Assembly: GCA_035316325.1 (NCBI GenBank)
Contig: DATHJB010000011.1
Location: 58,361 to 122,360 of the forward strand
DNA from: Acidimicrobiales bacterium
GTDB lineage: Bacteria > Actinomycetota > Acidimicrobiia > Acidimicrobiales > VFJN01
DNA length: 64,000 nt
Direction of reading: 5' to 3'
The translations under genes were made by a program, and so were the position numbers. Below the pieces are notes generated by a model. That model had not been told where the DNA came from and ran no database searches. It worked only from the letters and a program-made list of their open reading frames with translations. Position 1 is the stretch's first letter. Each line of letters begins with the position of its first letter. This document shows positions 1-8,543 of this stretch, piece by piece.

Positions 1-537
1 CCCGGCGCCCTCGAAGCGGCGGAACCAGTCCTCGGCGGTGTCGGGGTCGTCGGTGACGGGCGTGAGGTAGACCCGCTGGCGAGCCGCGCCCCCGAGGACT
101 CCCTCCAGCAGGCGGCGGCGCTCGGTGAAGGGCTGCTCGCGGAGGTCCTTGTCGCCCAGGGCCAGCAGGTCGAAGGCGACGAAGCTGGCGGGCGTCGTCT
201 CGGCCAGCATGTCGACGCGGGAGGCCGCCGGGTGGATGCGCTGCTGCAGGGCCTCGAAGTCGAGGCTGCCGTCACCGCTCTCGGCCAGGACCACCACCTC
301 GCCGTCGATCACGCACCGGTTGGGGAGGGCGGCCTTGAGCGCCACCACCATCTCGGGGAAGTAGCGGGTGAGCGGCCGGTCGTTGCGGCTGCCCAGCTCG
401 ATCTCGTCGCCGTCGCGGAACACGACGCAGCGGAACCCGTCCCACTTCGGCTCGTACACCAGCCCCTCCACCCGGGGCACCTCGTACACCGCCTTCGCCA
501 ACATCGGCCGCACCGGCGGCATCACGGGAAGCTCCAT
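1..537 (-). CDS. ligC: ATP-dependent DNA ligase, LigC type (5' part only)
   Basis: Nick-sealing enzyme that forms a ligase-adenylate on a lysine and then joins DNA ends. The reading frame begins at the ATG at 535-537 with MELPVMPPVRPMLAK and reaches the adenylation motif EPKWDGFR, putting the nucleophilic lysine near residue 31. A conserved ELGSRN and a CVIDGEVVV segment (motif III-like) follow. The start fits mycobacterial LigC rather than LigD, since no polymerase or nuclease domain precedes the ligase domain. The gene runs off the left edge, so the OB-fold C-terminus is not visible. A TAGTCT hexamer (reverse strand, 546-551) lies 8 bases before the ATG, as expected for a leaderless start. 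It diverges from the toxin-antitoxin pair. LigC assignment is by recalled similarity. Confidence 0.88.
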   Translation of the reverse strand, partial: MELPVMPPVRPMLAKAVYEVPRVEGLVYEPKWDGFRCVVFRDGDEIELGSRNDRPLTRYFPEMVVALKAALPNRCVIDGEVVVLAESGDGSLDFEALQQRIHPAASRVDMLAETTPASFVAFDLLALGDKDLREQPFTERRRLLEGVLGGAARQRVYLTPVTDDPDTAEDWFRRFEGAG

Positions 538-615
538 CGCGCCCGAGACTACGACCGGCACCCTCGTCCCACAATCGACCCACTCTCCACCCACATGCGC
601 GGTAGCGTCGTGGGC

Positions 616-876
616 ATGAAGGCAACGGTCGACAAGGCAGGTCGAGTCGTCATCCCGAAGTCCATCCGTGAACGCAACCGGCTCGTACCGGGAACCGAGG
701 TCGAGATCCTCGATTTCGGCGACCACATCGAGCTGATCCTCCCCGACGACCGCCCGGAAGCGGTGCTCATCGAGAAGGAGGGAGGCCTTGTCATAGCCGA
801 ACAGGCAGGGCGCCGCGAGACAATGGACGAGACTCTCGATCTGCTGGATGAGCTACGTGAATCGCGGCTCGGGTAA
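616..876 (+). CDS. AbrB/MazE-type antitoxin
   Basis: Small DNA-binding antitoxin of about 86 residues. The N-terminus MKATVDKAGRVVIPKSIRE is the classic swapped-hairpin AbrB/SpoVT motif, followed by an LVPGTEVEI strand and an acidic tail that would contact the toxin. A longer reading frame starts further upstream, but the ATG at 616 matches the domain boundary and has TAGCGT at 603-608, seven bases ahead, typical of leaderless starts here. The stop lies inside the next gene (29-base overlap), so the two are translationally coupled. It probably neutralises the PIN toxin and represses its own promoter, as known for VapB/AbrB antitoxins; autorepression is not shown by the sequence. Confidence 0.88.
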   Translation: MKATVDKAGRVVIPKSIRERNRLVPGTEVEILDFGDHIELILPDDRPEAVLIEKEGGLVIAEQAGRRETMDETLDLLDELRESRLG

Positions 877-1285
877 CGGGCCGACAGCGCTCGTCGACAC
901 GAGCATCGCCTTTCCCACCCTCAGGCAGCAGCACGACAATCACGAACTGGCCCTCGCGGCAGTCATCGAGCATCAGGCCGGCATCGCGGCGCACAGCCTC
1001 TTCGAGACGTACGCCATCCTGACCCGCCACCCGGAGCTGCGTGTCTCACCGTCGAGCGCGCTGGCACTGATCGACAGAAGGTTCAAGCACCGAGCGGTGC
1101 TGTCGAGCGCCGCGACGAACCGCGCGCTGAAGGCCATCGCGGCCGGAGACATCCGTGGCGGGGCGACCTACGACGCCCTCATCGGTGCGACGGCCGCCGA
1201 AGCGGGGCTCCCGCTCCTCACCTTCGACCGGCGGGCGCAGCGCACCTACGAAGCCGTCGGCGTCGAGGTCCGCTACCTCGCCTGA
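848..1285 (+). CDS. PIN-domain toxin, VapC-like ribonuclease
   Basis: Predicted metal-dependent RNase, 145 residues, the usual VapC length. The PIN acidic tetrad is visible: Asp17 in ALVDTS, Glu53 in LFETYAIL, Asp109 in GGATYDALI and Asp127 in LLTFDRR. It overlaps the AbrB antitoxin by 29 bases, the usual order of antitoxin then toxin. The ATG at 848 or the GTG at 857 could be the start; the domain begins just after either. VapC toxins cut tRNA or 23S rRNA, but the target cannot be read from sequence. The gene ends four bases before the convergent TPR gene. Confidence 0.87.
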   Translation: MSYVNRGSGNGPTALVDTSIAFPTLRQQHDNHELALAAVIEHQAGIAAHSLFETYAILTRHPELRVSPSSALALIDRRFKHRAVLSSAATNRALKAIAAGDIRGGATYDALIGATAAEAGLPLLTFDRRAQRTYEAVGVEVRYLA

Positions 1286-1300
1286 GGGTCAGGGCAGGCG
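1279..1300. terminator. short hairpin between convergent genes
   Basis: CGCCTG (1279-1284) and CAGGCG (1295-1300) pair around a ten-base loop. The hairpin covers the stop codons of both the PIN toxin and the convergent TPR gene, so it could serve as a weak bidirectional terminator. There is no T-tract. Confidence 0.4.
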
Positions 1301-2638
1301 GGACTGCTGGGCGCTGGCGTAGGTGCTGGTGGGGCGGAGGGCGAGGCGTTCGGAGACGAGGGCGCGGGCCAGGGAGGTCTGGCCGGAGCGGACGGCGGCC
1401 TCGAGGAGGGTGCGGTGCAGGACGTCGCGCTGGGCGTGGGAGCCGCCGAACCGGTGCAGGCGCCGGCGGATCGGTGACAGCTCGGCGACCACGTCGTCCC
1501 AGCGCTCCTGGCCGAAGGCGACCACGGCCCGGCATGCGGGCAGCCCGATCTCGGCGGTCATCGCCAGGTTCGTGCCCGCGTCGGGCCCGCCGGCCGCCGA
1601 GCCCTCGGCGACGTAGCGGGTCAGCGCCTCGACCACCCGCTCGGCGTCGGTGATCCGGCCGGCACCGACGAACGCCAGCACCGCGTGCAGGTCGTTGAAG
1701 GCGTACCACGGCTCCGCCGACGCTGCCGCCGACGCCCAGGCCTCCGCCAGCGGACCGAAGCGGCCGCCGGTGTCGAGGCCGTCGAGGTGGAGGCGCCACA
1801 GCAGGGCGCTGGCGTCCACCATCTCCAGCGCCACACCCTCCGACGCCGCGTTGTGGATCTGCCGGTCGTAGACGGCCAGCACCGCGGCGAGGTCGCCCAC
1901 CTCCAGCCGGAACAGGGCCAGGTGCCACCAGTTGTGGACGGCGAAGAGGTTGCCGCTGCCCCAGTCGGCCTCCCGGGACGTGAGGAACTCGATGCCCGTG
2001 TCGACCAGACCCCGCATCTCGTAGGTGTGGGTGACGGCGTGGAGGGCCCAGAGGTCGTCGCGGTTCACCGCCAGGGCCGCCTGCCCGGCCTCCTCCGCCG
2101 CCTCGTAGTGACCGGACTCCTCCAGCCCGAACGCCAGCATCCCCCGCACGAGCGCGGTGTGCGGGTGCGCGGGGTCGAGGGCCGACAGGCTGCGGCCCGG
2201 ACGGTCGCGCAGGTTGGCGGCGTCGCCCCGGAAGAAGTCGAGCTGGTGGCCCAGCATCAGGGCCAGGAGGTCGGCGGGCCAGCGCACGAGCAGGTCGTCG
2301 AGCACCTCGGCGGCCCCGCCCCAACTCCCGGAGGCCCAGGCGCCGACGGCGTCGTGGTGCGCCCGCTCCCGCTCGCCCATGGGCGTGGCGGCCATCGCCT
2401 GCCAGGACGCCCGAGCGACCGAAGCGTCGGGGCGCTGCGTGGACGACAGGTGGAGGTAGGCGACCAGCGCGTGGCTCATCGCCACATCCGCGTGCCGCTC
2501 GGCCAGGGTCGACGCGCACGCGAGAACCTCGGGGTCGAAGCGCAGGAGCCGGTCGACGGCCCGGTCGTAGAGGGCCACCGCCGCCGCGTCGGCGACGACG
2601 GGGTTGCCGTGCTGGTCGACGGCCGCAGCGCTCGCCAT
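1289..2638 (-). CDS. TPR repeat protein, TTC38-like
   Basis: A helical-repeat protein of about 449 residues with no signal peptide or membrane segment. Several tetratricopeptide-like helical pairs are visible, for example around LALMLGHQLDFFRGD, GHYEAAEEAGQAALAVNRDD and FAVHNWWHLALFRLEVGD. The segment LHAVTHTYEMRG followed by HNWWHLALF resembles the TTC38 family, whose function in bacteria is unknown. The ATG at 2636-2638 (MASAAAVDQHGNP) is chosen over an in-frame ATG 165 bases further upstream because that extension is basic low-complexity sequence crossing into the divergent carboxylase promoter. It probably mediates protein contacts; no enzymatic motif was seen. Confidence 0.75.
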   Translation of the reverse strand: MASAAAVDQHGNPVVADAAAVALYDRAVDRLLRFDPEVLACASTLAERHADVAMSHALVAYLHLSSTQRPDASVARASWQAMAATPMGERERAHHDAVGAWASGSWGGAAEVLDDLLVRWPADLLALMLGHQLDFFRGDAANLRDRPGRSLSALDPAHPHTALVRGMLAFGLEESGHYEAAEEAGQAALAVNRDDLWALHAVTHTYEMRGLVDTGIEFLTSREADWGSGNLFAVHNWWHLALFRLEVGDLAAVLAVYDRQIHNAASEGVALEMVDASALLWRLHLDGLDTGGRFGPLAEAWASAAASAEPWYAFNDLHAVLAFVGAGRITDAERVVEALTRYVAEGSAAGGPDAGTNLAMTAEIGLPACRAVVAFGQERWDDVVAELSPIRRRLHRFGGSHAQRDVLHRTLLEAAVRSGQTSLARALVSERLALRPTSTYASAQQSRLP

Positions 2639-2718
2639 GGCCGAATGTTCGCACACCGACTGAACGATTCGTCGCCCACGGTTCGGAGCAGGCGACGCCG
2701 CACAAGTACCGTGGCGAC

Positions 2719-4272
2719 ATGGCCGAACACGCGATGAGCGAGCGGCTCGCCGATCTGGCGCGGCGCAAGGAAGAGGCGTTCGCGCCCGGCTCCGAAGCGG
2801 CACGCCAACGCCAGCACGACCGGGGGAAGATGCTGGCCCGCGAGCGCATCGAGCTGCTGCTCGACCCCGGCAGCTTCCACGAGCTCGACGTGCTGGCCCG
2901 CCGGCCCAGCGAATCGGGCTTCGACGACCGGCCCTACACGGACGGCGTGATCACCGGCTGGGGCACGGTCGAGGGTCGCAAGATCTTCGTGTTCGCCCAG
3001 GACTTCACGGTCTTCGGCGGCGCCCTCGGCGAGGTGTTCGCCGACAAGATCCACAAGCTGATGGACCTGGCGCTCAAGGTGGGCGCCCCGGTCGTCGGCC
3101 TGAACGACGGCGCCGGCGCCCGCATCCAGGAGGGCGTGGTCAGCCTCGACAGCTACGGCGGCATCTTCTACCGCAACGTGCAGTCGTCGGGCGTCGTCCC
3201 CCAGATCAGCGTGATCATGGGCCCGTGCGCCGGCGGAGCGGTCTACTCCCCCGCCATGACCGACTTCGTGTTCATGGTCGAGGACACCTCGTACATGTTC
3301 ATCACCGGCCCCGACGTGGTGAAGACCGTGACCGGCGAGGAGGTCACCCAGCAGGAGCTGGGCGGCGCCCTCGCCCACGCCTCCCGCTCCGGCGTGTGCC
3401 ACTTCACCAGCCCGGACGACAAGGCCTGCATCGACGACGTCCGCTACCTGCTGAGCTTCCTGCCCTCCAACAACCTGGAGGAGCCCCCGCAGGTCACCCC
3501 GGCCGACGACCCCGAGCGCCTCTGCCCCGAGCTGCGCGACCTCATCCCGCCCACGTCGAACCAGCCCTACGACATGCACCGGGTGATCGACGCGGTGGTC
3601 GACGAGGGCGAGTTCTTCGAGTACGCGGCCCGCTGGGCGCCCAACATCCTCTGCGGCTACGCCCGCCTCGACGGCCAGCCCGTCGGCATCATCGGCAACC
3701 AGCCCATGCACCTGGCCGGCGTGCTCGACATCGAGTCGTCCGAGAAGGCGGCCCGCTTCGTCCGCACGTGCGACGCCTTCAACATCCCGCTGGTCACGTT
3801 CGTCGACGTGCCCGGGTTCCTCCCCGGCGTCGACCAGGAGCACGGCGGCATCATCCGCCACGGCGCCAAGCTGCTCTACGCCTACTGCGAGTCGTCCGTG
3901 CCCCGCATCCAGGTCGTCACCCGCAAGGCCTACGGGGGCGCCTACGTGGTGATGAACGCCAAGTCGATCGGCGCCGACCTCGCCTTCGCCTGGCCCTCGG
4001 CCGAGCTGGCGGTGATGGGCCCCCAGGCCGCCGTCGAGATCGCCTACCGCAAGGAGATCACGGCGTCGACCGACCCGGTGGCCCGCAAGGCCGAGCTGGT
4101 GGAGGAGTACACCGAGCGCTTCGCCAACCCCTACCAGGCCGCCGAGCGGGGCTACATCGACGACGTGATCGACCCCGCGGAGACCCGCACCAAGCTGATC
4201 GCCAGCCTGGAGCTGCTGCGCTCCAAGCGCGAGGAGCTCCCGCAACGCAAGCACGGCAACGTCCCCCTCTGA
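2719..4272 (+). CDS. pccB: acyl-CoA carboxylase beta subunit (propionyl-CoA carboxylase-like carboxyltransferase)
   Basis: Carboxyltransferase subunit that moves CO2 from carboxybiotin to an acyl-CoA, most likely propionyl-CoA giving methylmalonyl-CoA. The 517-residue length and full crotonase-fold architecture match AccD5/PccB. The N-terminal half carries GRKIFVFAQDFTVFGGALGE and the oxyanion-hole glycines GPCAGGAVYSPA. The C-terminal half carries DVPGFLPGVDQEHGGIIRHGAKLLYAY and KAYGGAYVVM. The ATG at 2719 follows TACCGT (2707-2712) by six bases, a leaderless arrangement. The next ORF, five bases downstream, is a candidate epsilon subunit, which supports an actinobacterial acyl-CoA carboxylase complex. 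The biotinylated alpha subunit is not in this window. Exact acyl specificity is inferred. Confidence 0.93.
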   Translation: MAEHAMSERLADLARRKEEAFAPGSEAARQRQHDRGKMLARERIELLLDPGSFHELDVLARRPSESGFDDRPYTDGVITGWGTVEGRKIFVFAQDFTVFGGALGEVFADKIHKLMDLALKVGAPVVGLNDGAGARIQEGVVSLDSYGGIFYRNVQSSGVVPQISVIMGPCAGGAVYSPAMTDFVFMVEDTSYMFITGPDVVKTVTGEEVTQQELGGALAHASRSGVCHFTSPDDKACIDDVRYLLSFLPSNNLEEPPQVTPADDPERLCPELRDLIPPTSNQPYDMHRVIDAVVDEGEFFEYAARWAPNILCGYARLDGQPVGIIGNQPMHLAGVLDIESSEKAARFVRTCDAFNIPLVTFVDVPGFLPGVDQEHGGIIRHGAKLLYAYCESSVPRIQVVTRKAYGGAYVVMNAKSIGADLAFAWPSAELAVMGPQAAVEIAYRKEITASTDPVARKAELVEEYTERFANPYQAAERGYIDDVIDPAETRTKLIASLELLRSKREELPQRKHGNVPL

Positions 4273-4277
4273 TCGAC

Positions 4278-4475
4278 GTGCCGGACGACGACGACGTCAC
4301 CGTCGACAAGGGCGGCGATCCGAGCGACGAGGAGCTGGCGGCCATCGTCGCCGCCATCGAGGTGGCCTGGCCACGGGCCGCGGCCGCCGCGCCACCCACC
4401 GCTCCGCCGCGGTGGCGGTTCTCCGGTCGGTGGTGGTCGAAGCCGGTGCCGTTGCGCCGCTCGCGCCCCTGGTAA
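4278..4475 (+). CDS. acyl-CoA carboxylase epsilon subunit-like small protein
   Basis: A 65-residue ORF starting at a GTG five bases after the beta subunit stop. The product begins VPDDDDVTVDKGG, then has DEELAAIVAAIEVAWPRA and ends in a Trp/Arg-rich tail (RWRFSGRWWSKPVPLRRSRPW region). The DEELAAIVAAI helix followed by a W/R-rich tail is the pattern of the small AccE/PccE epsilon subunits that stabilise actinobacterial carboxylase complexes. The position directly behind pccB is the usual one. It is short and uses GTG, so gene callers that require ATG or a longer ORF may miss it. Assignment rests on pattern and context; no search was run. Confidence 0.72.
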   Translation: MPDDDDVTVDKGGDPSDEELAAIVAAIEVAWPRAAAAAPPTAPPRWRFSGRWWSKPVPLRRSRPW

Positions 4476-4547
4476 TCGCACCACCACAGGGGTTCCCCAA
4501 GCGAGGCACTGCACGTAGCCTTGTCACCACTGGCAGAATTGAGGTCG

Positions 4548-5279
4548 GTGGGCGACTTACGGGCACAAGAGTTAGCGGCAGCAGCCGCGCACACCCCTCG
4601 CCCCGCCCGTCCCCAAGCGGTCGGACGCCCGGCGTCACGGGCCAAGCGCAGTGAGCGCAAGGGGATCGACGGCCGGGTCGCCCGCTCGCTGCGGACGATC
4701 GACCACATCATCGACGCCCTCCTCGACCTGCTGGAGCAGGACGGCGACCTGCGCCCCACCGTCGTCCAGGTGGCCGACCGGGCCGGCGTCTCCCGTCGGG
4801 CCGTCTACCTGCACTTCGACAGCCTGGAGGCCCTGTTCGCCACCGCCGCGGCGCGACGGGCGACCGAGGTGTGCAGCACCTGGCAGACGCCCGACACCGA
4901 CACCTCGCTGGCCGAGCGGATCGAGTGGTTCACCGACCACTGGGCGGTGCTGTCGGAGGCGCTGCGGCCCCTGCGTCAGGCCGGTGCCCTGTACGAACCG
5001 TTCTCGCCGCAGGTGCAGGAGACCTTCGACCAGGCCCGCCAGTGGGCCCGCAGCGCCGTCGAGATGGTGTTCATGCCCGAGCTGTCGGCCCGCTGCTCCC
5101 ACGACCGCGCCCCGCTGACAGCCGCATTGCACCACGCCACATCGTGGAGCGGTTGGGACGACCTGCACCGCCAGGGCGTCGACGCCGACCAGGCCAGCGC
5201 CGCGATGCGACTGCTCCTCACCGCGTTGCTCACCCCGCCGGATCGGATGGCACACTTCTGCCAACACGAACCTGAGTAG
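4548..5279 (+). CDS. TetR-family transcriptional regulator
   Basis: One-component repressor. The DNA-binding domain spans about residues 35-85: RTIDHIIDALLDLLEQDGDLRPTVVQVADRAGVSRRAVYLHFDSLEALF, with the helix-turn-helix at VQVADRAGVSRRAVYLHF. The C-terminal ligand/dimer domain has no recognised specificity. The frame also opens at a TTG at 4521, but a TAGCCT -10-like hexamer overlaps that codon (4516-4521). The GTG at 4548, with GAGG just upstream, is therefore preferred. The first 35 or so residues are Ala/Arg/Pro-rich and probably disordered. It sits between the carboxylase genes and a phosphoesterase; its target is unknown, though pccB-accE is a natural guess. Confidence 0.87.
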   Translation: MGDLRAQELAAAAAHTPRPARPQAVGRPASRAKRSERKGIDGRVARSLRTIDHIIDALLDLLEQDGDLRPTVVQVADRAGVSRRAVYLHFDSLEALFATAAARRATEVCSTWQTPDTDTSLAERIEWFTDHWAVLSEALRPLRQAGALYEPFSPQVQETFDQARQWARSAVEMVFMPELSARCSHDRAPLTAALHHATSWSGWDDLHRQGVDADQASAAMRLLLTALLTPPDRMAHFCQHEPE

Positions 5280-5294
5280 GGCGGCGGAGGCTCC

Positions 5295-6299
5295 ATGGAC
5301 CTGACGACGGTCGCCGACGACGAGGTGGTCTTCCACGACGGGCTCGAGGTGCGGCGCTACCCGGGACTGGAGCCCGACACCGCCTACGAGCTCGAAGGGC
5401 GACAGGTGCGGACGCTGCCCCGGCCCGGCGGCGAGCTCCTGACCTCGTTCTGCACCGCCAACGACGTGCACTTCGGCGAGCTGGAGTGCGGCCACCTCGA
5501 CGGCTTCGACGAGGGCCCGATCTACATGTCGGAGCCCGACGCCGAGCCCTACCCCACGCTGATGAACCGCTGCGCCGTCGCCGAGATGACCGAGGTCGAC
5601 CCGGCCGCGGTGGTGGTCAAGGGCGACCTGACCGCCTTCGGCACGCTCGACGAGTACGAGCAGTTCCTCGCCGTGTACGAGCCGGCCTTCGGCGACCGCC
5701 TGCACCACGTCCGCGGCAACCACGACGCCTACTACGGCGAGACGTTCGCCGACACCGCGCCCTACGCGGTGGAGCTCCCGGGCGTCACCCTGGCGGTGAT
5801 CGACACCGCCATCCCCCGCCGCGAATCGGGACGGGTGAGCGCCGAGTCGCTGGAGTGGCTCGACCAGCTGGCTGCCGAGGCCGACCGCCCGGTGCTGGTG
5901 TTCGGCCACCACCACGCCTGGAGCCCCGACTCCGCCGACCGTCCCGAGGGCTACTTCGGCATCAACCCGGACGACTCCGAGCGCCTGGTGGAGCTGGTCG
6001 CCCGCCGCCCGGGCATCCTCGGCTACTTCGCCGGCCACACCCATCGGAACCGGGTGCGGCGCTTCACCGCCACCGGGTCGCTGCCGTGGGTGGAGGTGGC
6101 GGCGGTGAAGGACTTCCCGGGCGGCTGGGCCGAGTACCGGGTGTTCGAGGGCGGGATCCTGCAGGTGTTCCGCCGGGTGTCGGTGCCCGAGGCGCTGGCG
6201 TGGAGCGAGAAGACCCGCGACATGTACGGCGGCCTCTACGAGGGCTACGCGCTGGGCGCCCTGGGCGACCGCTGCTTCCCCATGGAGCCCCGTTCGTAG
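5295..6299 (+). CDS. calcineurin-like metallophosphoesterase
   Basis: Predicted cytoplasmic dimetal phosphoesterase of 334 residues. Signature blocks appear in order: NDVHFGELE (instead of the usual DxH start), VKGDLTAFG, VRGNHDAYYG, FGHHHAWSP and FAGHTHRNRVRR. These supply the Asp, Asn and His ligands of the two-metal site. The spacing matches the Icc/CpdA-like branch that includes cyclic-nucleotide phosphodiesterases and many enzymes of unknown substrate. The ATG is preceded by GGCGGAGGCTCC, a reasonable ribosome site, 15 bases after the TetR stop, so it may be co-transcribed with the regulator. A strong hairpin follows the stop. The substrate cannot be stated. Confidence 0.85.
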   Translation: MDLTTVADDEVVFHDGLEVRRYPGLEPDTAYELEGRQVRTLPRPGGELLTSFCTANDVHFGELECGHLDGFDEGPIYMSEPDAEPYPTLMNRCAVAEMTEVDPAAVVVKGDLTAFGTLDEYEQFLAVYEPAFGDRLHHVRGNHDAYYGETFADTAPYAVELPGVTLAVIDTAIPRRESGRVSAESLEWLDQLAAEADRPVLVFGHHHAWSPDSADRPEGYFGINPDDSERLVELVARRPGILGYFAGHTHRNRVRRFTATGSLPWVEVAAVKDFPGGWAEYRVFEGGILQVFRRVSVPEALAWSEKTRDMYGGLYEGYALGALGDRCFPMEPRS

Positions 6300-6301
6300 G
6301 C

Positions 6302-6330
6302 CCGGGGAGCCCCGACACCCGGCTCCCCGG
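6302..6330 (+). terminator. GC-rich hairpin downstream of the phosphoesterase
   Basis: Perfect ten-base arms CCGGGGAGCC (6302-6311) and GGCTCCCCGG (6321-6330) with a nine-base loop, starting three bases after the stop at 6299. No T-tract follows, which is common for intrinsic terminators in very high-GC actinobacteria. Confidence 0.6.
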
Positions 6331-6351
6331 TCGCCGTGGGAGCCTGACGGG

Positions 6352-7344
6352 ATGCGAGAGATGCGCGGCAGCCGCATCGCCTCCGCCGTTGCACTTGCCG
6401 TGCTGATGGCCTGCTCCGAGGGGGACGGCGACGCCCGCCAGACAGACGGCGAATGCACCGGCGAGTCGCCGATCCTCGCGTTCGACCATGAGACCACCGA
6501 CCCGAACCGTGGCATCGGCGGCGGGGTGCCCGAGGTGAGCGTGGTCATCGCCGATGGCGGCCGCGAGATGATCACCGGCGACTGGGTGGTCAGCCAGGCC
6601 GACTTCGCTCCCGATGGCGGGCAGCTCGTCGTCGTGAAGGCCGACGGCGACTACGAGTCGTCGGGGCCCCGGTCGACCGCCCTGTGGGTGATCGGCACCG
6701 ACGGCATCGACACCACCGATCCCCGGGAGCTGACCGGCGGTGACGTGAGCGACGAGGACCCCGACTGGTCGCCCGACGGCACCACGATCGTGTTCAACCG
6801 CATCGAGCTCGAGGCGGGCACCTTCAGCTGGCGGATCATGACCGTTCCCGCCGAGGGCGGTGAGCCCAGCGAGGTGCTGGATGAGCCGATCTGGTCGCCC
6901 GACCGGCTGGAGGAGCCGACCTGGTCGCCCGACGGCACCCGCCTGGCGTTCACCCGCAGCGTCTACACGGGTGGCATCCACGAGGAGACCTCCGTGTGGA
7001 CGATGGCGACCGACGGCAGCGGCGCCGCACCTCTGGTCACGCTGCCCTACGTCGAGGAGATCGACTGGCATCCCGACGGCACGTCGTTGCTGGTCGACAC
7101 CGGTGACGGCGCCGAGGTGGTCGACGTCCGCACCGGCACCGCCGAGCTGCTCTCCGACCGGATCGAGGAGGCCGTGTGGTCGCCCGACGGCGGCAGTGTC
7201 TACTACTTCGAGAAGCCCGACAACAGCGACCCGGACCGGGCGATCCGCCGGAGCCGGGTGGAGGACGGCCGGCTCGTAGCTACCGAAGACGTCGTCACCG
7301 GCGTCGACCCGTCGTTCGGGCTCACCGTCGGCCCCTGCGGTTGA
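6352..7344 (+). CDS. secreted lipoprotein with WD40-like/TolB beta-propeller repeats
   Basis: A 330-residue exported protein. The N-terminus has basic residues, a hydrophobic stretch (IASAVALAVL) and a lipobox ending MAC, so the mature protein probably starts at a lipidated cysteine near residue 21. The rest contains PD40/TolB-type propeller motifs: DPDWSPDGTTIVF, EPTWSPDGTRLAF, IDWHPDGTSLL and AVWSPDGGSVYYF. Such propellers usually bind proteins or ligands at the cell surface; none of the enzymes sometimes fused to them is present. It stands alone between a terminator hairpin and the CoA-transferase gene. A related architecture recurs in the protein at 28092-29315. Confidence 0.78.
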   Translation: MREMRGSRIASAVALAVLMACSEGDGDARQTDGECTGESPILAFDHETTDPNRGIGGGVPEVSVVIADGGREMITGDWVVSQADFAPDGGQLVVVKADGDYESSGPRSTALWVIGTDGIDTTDPRELTGGDVSDEDPDWSPDGTTIVFNRIELEAGTFSWRIMTVPAEGGEPSEVLDEPIWSPDRLEEPTWSPDGTRLAFTRSVYTGGIHEETSVWTMATDGSGAAPLVTLPYVEEIDWHPDGTSLLVDTGDGAEVVDVRTGTAELLSDRIEEAVWSPDGGSVYYFEKPDNSDPDRAIRRSRVEDGRLVATEDVVTGVDPSFGLTVGPCG

Positions 7345-7409
7345 GGCACGGCCGCCGACAGGACCTCGAAGTGCGCTGGTAGGACCACACGTCGTACCGT
7401 CAGATGTCC

Positions 7410-8537
7410 ATGGGAGCGGATACGGCGCCACACGTAGGCCCCCTCGCCGGGCTGCGCGTCCTGGACATCGCGACCGTGGTCGCCGGACCGGGCGCCGCCC
7501 GCTACCTGGCCGACTACGGCGCCGACGTCCTCAAGATCGAGCGACCGGGTGCCGGCGACTCCACCCGCACCATGGGCCTCACCGACCCCCGCGACGGCGT
7601 GGCGCTGTACTGGAAGGTCGTCGCGCGCAACAAACGCTGCGCCACGCTCGACCTCAAGTCGCCCGAGGGCCACGACACGTTCCTCCGCCTGGTCGACGAG
7701 GCGAACGTGCTGGTGGAGAACTTCCGGCCGGGCACGCTGGAGCGGCTGGGGATCGGGCCGGACGTGCTGCTGGCGCGGAACCCGAAGCTGGTGATCCTGC
7801 GGGTGACGGGGTTCGGGCAGGACGGGCCGTACGCCGGGCGGACGGGGTTCGCCACGATCGCCGAGGCGATGTCGGGCTTCGCGGCGATCAACGGCGAGGC
7901 CGACGGGCCGCCGCTGCTGCCGCCGATCGCCCTCACCGACGAGCTCACCGCCATGGTGGGCGCCTTCGCCGTGATGGTGGCGCTGTGGTCCGGCGTCGGG
8001 CAGGTGGTCGACGTGAGCCTGCTGGAGTCGCTGCTCCAGTGCATGGGGCCGCTGCCGGCCGCCTACGGGCTGACCGGGTTCCAGCAGCCCCGCATGGGGT
8101 CGGGCCTGCCCTACTCGGTGCCCCGGGGCACGTGGCGCTGCTCGGACGGGGCGTGGGTGGCGATCTCGGCGTCGGCGGAGCCGGTGGCGCGCCGGGTGAT
8201 GGACCTGCTGGGGCTGGGCGACCGGGAGGACCTGCGATCGTTCGGCGGCCGCATCGCCGCCCGGGAGGAGATCGACGCCGCGCTGGCCGTGTACTGCGGC
8301 GCCCGCACCCTCGACGAGGTGCTGGTGGCCTTCGACGCCGCCCAGGCCGCCGCCGCTCCCGTCTACGACATGGCCGACGTGTTCGACGACCAGCACCTCA
8401 AGGCCCGCGGCGCGATCGACGACTCCACCGGCGTCCCCATGCAGTCGCTGGTCGCCCGCTTCTCGAAGACCCCGGGTTCCCTCCGCTGGGCCGGCCGCGC
8501 CCTCGGCGCCGACGACCCTCCCGCCTGGCTCCCGTAA
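7410..8537 (+). CDS. CaiB/BaiF family CoA-transferase (family III)
   Basis: Transfers CoA between organic acids, about 375 residues. Family III hallmarks are present: GPLAGLRVLDIATVVAGPGAARYLADYGADVLKIERPG at the N-terminus, then VARNKRCATLDLKSPEG, VLVENFRPGTLERLGIGPDVL and GFGQDGPYAGRTGF. The catalytic aspartate of the family lies in the region after this block. The frame opens at ATG 7404, but TACCGT at 7395-7400 is only three bases before it. ATG 7410 (MGADTAPHVG) fits the leaderless spacing seen elsewhere. It converges on the ethylmalonyl-CoA mutase-like gene across a long palindrome. Substrates of this family range from carnitine to formyl- and succinyl-CoA; here they are unknown. Confidence 0.87.
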   Translation: MGADTAPHVGPLAGLRVLDIATVVAGPGAARYLADYGADVLKIERPGAGDSTRTMGLTDPRDGVALYWKVVARNKRCATLDLKSPEGHDTFLRLVDEANVLVENFRPGTLERLGIGPDVLLARNPKLVILRVTGFGQDGPYAGRTGFATIAEAMSGFAAINGEADGPPLLPPIALTDELTAMVGAFAVMVALWSGVGQVVDVSLLESLLQCMGPLPAAYGLTGFQQPRMGSGLPYSVPRGTWRCSDGAWVAISASAEPVARRVMDLLGLGDREDLRSFGGRIAAREEIDAALAVYCGARTLDEVLVAFDAAQAAAAPVYDMADVFDDQHLKARGAIDDSTGVPMQSLVARFSKTPGSLRWAGRALGADDPPAWLP

Positions 8538-8543
8538 CCCCTC

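Noticed and set aside
2476..4254. 592-residue open frame on the minus strand over pccB
   Set aside because: It is a shadow: His/Val/Gly/Asp-rich low-complexity translation with no motifs, opposite a full-length conserved carboxylase.
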